Assembly: GCA_020284085.1 (NCBI GenBank)
Contig: JACEVL010005024.1
Location: 744,001 to 808,000 of the forward strand
DNA from: Aporrectodea caliginosa
Taxonomy: Eukaryota; Annelida; Clitellata; Crassiclitellata; Lumbricidae
Direction of reading: 5' to 3'
Length of the DNA: 64,000 nt
Below are positions 60,901 through 64,000 of the stretch, one piece after another. The first letter of the stretch is position 1. Each line of letters opens with the position of its first letter. The notes beneath the pieces were generated by a model. That model worked only from the letters and a program-made list of their open reading frames with translations, did not search any database and was not told where the DNA came from. The translations under genes were made by a program, and so were the position numbers.

Positions 60901-63511
60901 TTTGTGACGTCATTTTTCAGGGGGTGTGACTTTTTGTGACGAAGTGTGACGAGGGGGGGGGGTCAAAAATCGGCCAAAATAGCGTGACGTCATTTATGGA
61001 CGGCCCCATATTAAATCCTATTTAGAAGGAACTGAGAACCCAATTATGTCGGCAGATTTTATTGGGATGGCTTTGCGTTGTAGATGGGGAAGTTCCATTT
61101 CAGTGGGGAACGGAAACTGTAGTCTTCTGAAAGACATTCCAGCCCAGCGTCAGACACTGTTTGTGACGAAGCGCACAAACAGTTCGTTGTTATTTGCCAT
61201 ACCTTGTACCAGATGACCTGATTGAAGAAGAAGTTGAATCCTTTTCCCCAAACTGTGCAGTCAAGCGTAACGTTGCTTCCTTCGTACTCAACTGTCTGCT
61301 GCTCCACTGAGATTATTTCCAAGGCATAACCTGACAAATACAGAATCTAGCGTAAAGATGATTAATACGACGCAGTACACGTACGTGCATGGTTAAAGGA
61401 CTAGAATGCACGCGCGCCAGTTGGACGGACGAATGTCCAGCGTCTTGCCGTCACAACTAAATACAGTAGGCTAATGCAAAGGGTTTTACAACAGATTAAC
61501 ACACGCAGCTCTAATTATTTGCCATCGGGATATCTTCCGGCTGAAGTGAAAGCATGTTAACTAATGGCCAAAATGATTTGGGTTATGTGGTTCGACAACG
61601 ATTTATTAATTTCATCGAATGCATCGGTAACTGCATTAGGACCTAACACTCGGCACACAGATGCTATAACTGACATTGCCGAGAAAGAAAAAACCTCGGC
61701 AGATATCCGTGAAGCTGGTCTCGTATCAGTGTATATATAAAAACCTCCTGCCATCGCCTTGCAACCTATGAGGCACGCATATCGCACCATCAAAGCTGAA
61801 GATTCTGTCCAGTTCAGTCAAGTTCTGTCCAGTTCACTGTTCTCCGGAAGTCATAGCTTACGAACGACGTCGTCGAACAGATCAAGGGAACTTGACACTC
61901 ACGCAGTCACGCTGGATGAAATCGTTCCGTTAATTCACACCTGTTATCGCAGACATTCTAAACCGGTCGAAATATGGCTCTCTTCTGCGCACGAGAGAAA
62001 ATCGAGGAGAGAACATCGTCGACTATAATAGGGCGCAGATGAAAAAGTTCAGACCGTGAAGAGGACCCAAGGCGTAACCGTCATCAATGCCGCCTTACAA
62101 ATAAGCTCATAAATGAGTTTACTACTAAATCGAAAATGAAATGACTTGATGCTTAACTCTGACTTCTCTGCAGCGCTGTACTTTAATGACTTGCCATCAA
62201 TAACATACAGTAGTTTGAAGTCTTGCGATCGTGCTTAATGTCTTTACGAAATGATGAAAATTGAATGGATGCGGTTGCTGCAGAACAGTATACAGCTTCT
62301 TCAGAGACAAAGTAGATGAATGGTGTAAGTAGCTGATCGCCCGTGGAATGATCTGTCGACGATAATGTGTCACATGCAAAGTTCACGGAGGAAATCGTTC
62401 TGGACTATACCTGCGCCATTTGACAGAGGAAGTGTCTGATCTCGGCCTAGACTCTAAGATCTTAGCCCACTTAAGTAGTCTACTCAACAAGCCAAAAAGG
62501 AAAACTACAGTTTAAAAGTACAAAGGGAGTGTAGGTTTAATTAGGCTTCGTTGAGGGAATTAGAATAGCTCATCAATTGGAGACTTACAGTAGGCCTAAG
62601 TTAACTAGACCTATATGTCCATATCCTATGCTTCATATGGCGTCGATGAAATCTGATAATGGCATGTGTTTTCTTATGTAAGTTTATGTGGCAAAAACAC
62701 GCGTACACAGTGACTGTTTGACCGATTTAACGAAGCACAGGAATTGTTTATACTTTACAGTGTGGTCTGTATAGCATAAGTAAATCGAAAATGCCACAGT
62801 ATAGGCCTACAAGCCAATTTAATTCTGTATGTGACGATATGGCCATCAGCTGCAGACAACAGTTGAAACTGGTCACTGGGGAGAACTTCAACTCCGGTTG
62901 TGTGTATCTGTGAGTCAGAGGAGGAGCAGTCGATCGATGTGCATTTATATAAATGCTTGTAAATGCAATCGTATCCATCGATGAATCCGTTGATCAATAA
63001 GGAGCAATTTTCTTATGATATCTCCGGCGATCGATTTCGTTTCGCTCTCCAGAGCAATTTGCTGTCGTTCTATGATTCGCCATCGTCCGATTTCTTGGTC
63101 CGATTGGTCGACTGCTTTGGCCTTTCTGTCGGATGCACATGAAGTATCTGCTCCCCCTCCTTCTCCCACTGGCCCCCCACACCCTCCCTCGTCGCTCGTC
63201 TTCCTTCCTCTTAATCCGCAGGCCTCACTTTCCGTCAAGAAATGAAAGCGACATTGTCAGAGACGATGAATGATAAAGAGATCTCCCAGTGGAAAACAGC
63301 GCGACGCCAATTGACAGGGAAGGAGGGAGGGAGGGAGGAAGGGAAGGAGGGAAGGAGGGAGGAAGGAAAAGGAGGGAAGGAGGGAGGGAGGGAGGGCGGG
63401 AGAGTGCTTGGAAGAATGGCGCTGTCTACTGGGGGAGGAGGGAGTTTCCTTCCAAACCATCTCACCGTTCTGCTGTAGGCAGAGAAAGCAGACGAGAGAC
63501 AGGATAGCCAT
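39863..63511 (-). CDS. Three-Ig-domain cell-surface protein, complete reconstruction (8 exons, 396 aa)
   Basis: Joined exons: 63466-63511, 61203-61330, 53155-53293, 50728-50820, 46163-46570, 43965-44158, 42744-42876, 39863-39912 (1191 nt). The order is a short signal peptide ([14 protein letters not shown]); a V-type Ig domain split over three exons (Cys40, Trp56, DNGTYRCC with Cys116/117); a second Ig domain (Cys183, Cys250) with an acidic, Ala-rich insert; a VRYPP-type linker; and a third Ig domain (Cys295, WW at 309-310). The third domain has Leu363 where the second Ig cysteine is expected ([12 protein letters not shown]). The tail after it is short and hydrophobic, suggesting a GPI anchor. 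The layout recalls nectin/CADM-type adhesion proteins, but I do not recognise a named orthologue. Several N-glycosylation sequons are visible. Role in adhesion or recognition is inferred. Confidence 0.75.
40320..40560 (-). pseudogene. LINE ORF2 C-terminus with 3' UTR and (ATTG)n tail
   Basis: [20 protein letters not shown] and [15 protein letters not shown], then stop, then GGCGCTATATCAAGTTTCAT and ATTG repeats (40320-40342). Confidence 0.75.
41356..41732. mobile_element. hAT MITE, 377 bp, same family as 17742
   Basis: Starts CAGTGGCGGCGCCAGAGGGG; perfect TSD GCGGGAAC at 41348-41355 and 41733-41740. Confidence 0.9.
42744..42876 (-). CDS. Ig-protein exon 7 (second half of Ig domain 3)
   Basis: 133 nt after acceptor GGTTTTAG, donor GTTATT (weak). 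It encodes [17 protein letters not shown] and [18 protein letters not shown]. The strand-F pattern is intact except that Cys is replaced by Leu. Confidence 0.82.
43965..44158 (-). CDS. Ig-protein exon 6 (first half of Ig domain 3)
   Basis: 194 nt after acceptor TTCTCCAG, donor GTAAGC. It encodes [30 protein letters not shown] and [14 protein letters not shown]. It has an extra Cys (residue 278) before the canonical strand-B Cys295. Confidence 0.85.
44728..45354. mobile_element. CG-rich palindromic element, 627 bp
   Basis: Starts TCACAACCGCGCGGCTAATT; four copies of a 29-bp unit (AACCGCGCGGCTAATTACCG...) at the left, two related units and two short GCGCGCGGTTGTGG units inverted at the right. 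Next to them ATCGCCGATCAAAACCGCGC is mirrored by GCGCGGTTATGATCGGCGA. The AT-rich core has no ORF. No clear TSD. Confidence 0.75.
45501..45878. mobile_element. hAT MITE, 378 bp, poly-T/poly-A rich
   Basis: CAGGGATGCAAAAACCC at left, GCAGCCCTG at right; TSD CTGTAGGG/CTATAGGG (7 of 8). GTTTTTTTTT stretches mirrored by AAAAACAAAAAAC. Confidence 0.78.
46163..46570 (-). CDS. Ig-protein exon 5 (Ig domain 2)
   Basis: 408 nt after acceptor GCAATAG, donor GTAAGA. It encodes [17 protein letters not shown], an acidic and Ala-rich insert, [16 protein letters not shown], then [11 protein letters not shown] and VIGRINVR. It has two Ig cysteines 67 residues apart and a C2-like GNP motif. The insert before the first cysteine is unusually acidic. 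Confidence 0.82.
47211..48134. mobile_element. TA-flanked DNA element, 924 bp
   Basis: Starts AGGTAGAATGGGGGAAGATG, ends CATCTTCCCCCACCCTACCT; TA on both sides. GGGGAAGATGGACAC words recur several times inside in both orientations. Inserted in a LINE 3' tail (CTTGAAGACACTTCGCGTA | TATAAATTTATGAATGAATG). Confidence 0.7.
48150..48255. repeat. AT-rich simple repeat
   Basis: TATATAATATAT-type sequence with several self-complementary blocks. Confidence 0.8.
48294..50064. mobile_element. hAT-like element, ~1770 bp
   Basis: CAGGGGCGTCCATCCTATGG near the left and GATGGACGCCCCTG at the right; TSD AATGTAGG at 48286-48293 and 50065-50072. Nine extra bases (CAGCCTAGG) precede the left TIR. No transposase recognised; holds the nested MITE 48645-48767 and a (TCTG)n stretch near 49362. 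Confidence 0.6.
48645..48767. mobile_element. hAT MITE, 123 bp
   Basis: Starts CAGTGGCGACATCAG, ends CGCCTCTG; perfect TSD ATGCCCAG at 48637-48644 and 48768-48775. Nested inside the larger element 48294-50064. Confidence 0.75.
50728..50820 (-). CDS. Ig-protein exon 4 (end of Ig domain 1)
   Basis: 93 nt between acceptor CTGTACAG and donor GTAGGT. It encodes [15 protein letters not shown] and [10 protein letters not shown]. The D-G-Y-C pattern of strand F is textbook for Ig domains. No long open frame marks this exon; it was found by motif and phase. Confidence 0.85.
51240..52165 (+). pseudogene. LINE ORF2 3' part with 3' UTR
   Basis: [18 protein letters not shown], then after a frame change [79 protein letters not shown], ending in a TAG at 52077-52079. 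The 3' end is GGCGCCATATAAATTGTCG plus TTATTA repeats. One frameshift; few stops, so rather young. Confidence 0.85.
51391..51483 (+). repeat. 24-bp tandem repeat (4x) inside the LINE ORF
   Basis: ACCTCTGTGCGTGATCTCGG plus CGTG, four times, giving TSVRDLGV repeated in frame. Other copies of the family have the motif once. Confidence 0.9.
52166..53154. other. Ig-gene intron, nothing recognised
   Basis: No motif, repeat or exon-like frame seen. Confidence 0.45.
53155..53293 (-). CDS. Ig-protein exon 3 (middle of Ig domain 1)
   Basis: 139 nt after acceptor TTGTTTCAG. It encodes [17 protein letters not shown], then RYSINP and LVILPLTIA, strands C' to E of the Ig fold. The donor appears to be GCAAGT, a GC-AG intron, because only this makes the next junction read [16 protein letters not shown]. 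Confidence 0.8.
53540..53859 (+). pseudogene. Retroelement ORF fragment upstream of RNase H
   Basis: A 94-codon frame starting [18 protein letters not shown], not recognised, is followed in another frame by [20 protein letters not shown], which leads into the RNase H start that resumes at 54765. Likely the segment between reverse transcriptase and RNase H. Confidence 0.45.
53860..54764. mobile_element. hAT relic, 905 bp, with GGTCTTGG arrays
   Basis: Starts CAGTGATGTGGTCTCGAGAC, ends CACAACACTG; perfect TSD GCATATAC at 53852-53859 and 54765-54772. Between the arrays a hAT dimerisation-domain trace is seen: TTTTGTATTCC (FCIP) then, shifted, [13 protein letters not shown] and [10 protein letters not shown] near 54390-54475. 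Confidence 0.88.
54583..54750. repeat. GGTCTTGGTCTCGG minisatellite
   Basis: About four 30-bp units (GCGGTCTTGGTCTCGGTCTT...). A looser version is at 53869-54090; further traces at 56880-57000 and 38580-38615. Confidence 0.88.
54765..55185 (+). pseudogene. RNase H domain remnant of a retroelement
   Basis: [20 protein letters not shown] at the start and [20 protein letters not shown] near the end are the first and last RNase H motifs of I/Jockey-like LINEs. The middle has stops. Confidence 0.7.
55290..55470 (+). repeat. 15-bp minisatellite
   Basis: About eleven units of GAAGATGGAGTAACA, decaying to the right. In frame the first five read EDGVT. Confidence 0.85.
55471..56860. other. Ig-gene intron, nothing recognised
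   Basis: Only a short GAC/GAT-rich patch at 56690-56730. Confidence 0.45.
57135..58254. mobile_element. ACTAGCATTTTTTACCCGG repeat, copy 2, 1120 bp
   Basis: Same family as 36950; 9-bp direct repeat ATATATCAT on both sides (57126-57134, 58255-58263). Confidence 0.65.
58262..58490 (+). pseudogene. LINE ORF2 C-terminal fragment
   Basis: [36 protein letters not shown] and INDQQHVLR, the same family as at 10.6-13.3 kb; interrupted at 58491 by the hAT at 58492. Confidence 0.65.
58492..60040. mobile_element. hAT-like element, 1549 bp
   Basis: Starts CAGTGGCGTAGCCAGAC, ends GGCTACGCCTATG; perfect TSD ACGACAGG at 58484-58491 and 60041-60048. The 'AAGAGGAGGCAA' word is repeated near both ends. No transposase recognised. 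It sits directly after a LINE fragment. Confidence 0.8.
60156..60228. repeat. (AGACAG)n simple repeat
   Basis: About twelve AGACAG units with few changes. Confidence 0.9.
60551..61007. mobile_element. MITE, 457 bp
   Basis: Starts GGGGCCGTCCATAAATGACG and ends in its inverse; ATA on both sides. TGTGACG words are repeated inside. Ends of this type are widespread in invertebrates as I recall; the superfamily is not certain. Confidence 0.75.
61203..61330 (-). CDS. Ig-protein exon 2 (first half of Ig domain 1)
   Basis: 128 nt between acceptor TTTGTCAG and donor GTATGG. It encodes [20 protein letters not shown], then [10 protein letters not shown] and NQVIWYK. The Cys of strand B and the Trp of strand C are both present, about 16 residues apart as in V-type domains. 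Confidence 0.85.
61340..63310. other. Ig-gene first intron, nothing recognised
   Basis: Short frames on both strands without signatures. Confidence 0.45.
63314..63405 (+). repeat. Purine-only (GGGA/GGAAG)n tract
   Basis: Repeated GGGAGGGAGGGAGG on the plus strand, able in principle to form a G-quadruplex. It lies in the first intron of the Ig gene, 60 bases after the donor; in that transcript it is pyrimidine-rich. Confidence 0.85.
63466..63511 (-). CDS. Ig-protein exon 1 (signal peptide)
   Basis: Encodes [15 protein letters not shown] plus one base, then donor GTGAGA. The phase joins exactly to the exon at 61330 (Gly split G|GT). Start context has G at -3 and +4. In-frame ATGs also occur further upstream inside a (CAC)n-derived Val-rich stretch, so a longer N-terminus cannot be excluded. 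Confidence 0.6.
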
Positions 63512-63539
63512 GACACTACAACCAATACCACCAATACCA

Positions 63540-63640
63540 CAAACATCCACCACAACCACCACCACCAATATCACTGTCATCATCTCCACCATCACCGTCA
63601 CCACCACCACCGTCACCACCACCACCACCACCACCAATAC
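63540..63640. repeat. (CAC/CAT)n repeat beside the Ig-gene start
   Basis: CCACCACCACC-type repeats directly upstream of the proposed start codon, likely 5' UTR or promoter-proximal. Confidence 0.8.
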
Positions 63641-63778
63641 CAAGAGATGGTTCTTATGAAGAGCCAATTTGCCCCAGAAACGAGAAACAACTTAATAATC
63701 AACGGCAAATGCGTCAAAGAGAGTAAGGTCGTTCATTGTATGTTCATGGTATCTTCTCATTATATATTCTCATTCTCA

Positions 63779-64000
<222 letters not shown>

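Noticed and set aside
63235..63667. Val-rich or Gly-Lys-rich proteins at the right end
   Set aside because: They come from (CAC)n and (GGGA)n simple repeats; only the 46-nt signal-peptide exon is supported.

Overview
The window is a stretch of a repeat-rich animal nuclear genome. Multi-exon genes with canonical GT-AG introns, tRNA-derived SINEs, CR1/L2-like LINE fragments, and many hAT, piggyBac and other DNA transposon relics all point to a bilaterian invertebrate. The Gq-alpha protein resembles lophotrochozoan (molluscan-type) Gq more than insect Gq from memory, but this is only a hint and I do not name a species. Nothing prokaryotic or viral is seen.

Three host genes can be reconstructed by joining exons whose splice sites and phases fit. 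(1) 16393 down to 745, minus strand: a Gq-class G-protein alpha subunit, first five coding exons (239 codons). The last exons lie beyond the left edge. (2) 24000 to 31606, plus strand: a complete three-exon, 481-residue type II membrane histidine phosphatase resembling 2-phosphoxylose phosphatase 1 (PXYLP1). (3) 63511 down to 39863, minus strand: an eight-exon, 396-residue three-Ig-domain surface protein whose eight reading-frame junctions all close exactly. Genes 1 and 2 are head to head about 7.6 kb apart; genes 2 and 3 are tail to tail. I see no functional link between them beyond all being signalling or cell-surface genes.

Nearly all the rest is transposon debris. LINE ORF2 fragments of at least two groups occur at 1.6-2.7, 7.2-7.4, 10.6-13.3, 21.3-21.6, 22.5-23.6, 27.8-28.2, 37.7-38.8, 40.3-40.6, 51.2-52.2 and 58.3-58.5 kb. 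About a dozen cut-and-paste elements can be delimited by terminal inverted repeats (TIRs) plus target-site duplications (TSDs). They include hAT relatives with 8-bp TSDs, TTAA-flanked piggyBac relatives, a 9-bp-TSD MULE-like element, a long foldback element, a TA-flanked element and a CG-rich palindromic element. Several are nested, which gives a relative insertion order.

Right of about 39 kb the octamer TAGGCCTA becomes very frequent, unlike the left part. The window ends in a long (TAA)n tract. Stretches where I see nothing recognisable beyond intron or intergenic DNA are listed as such.
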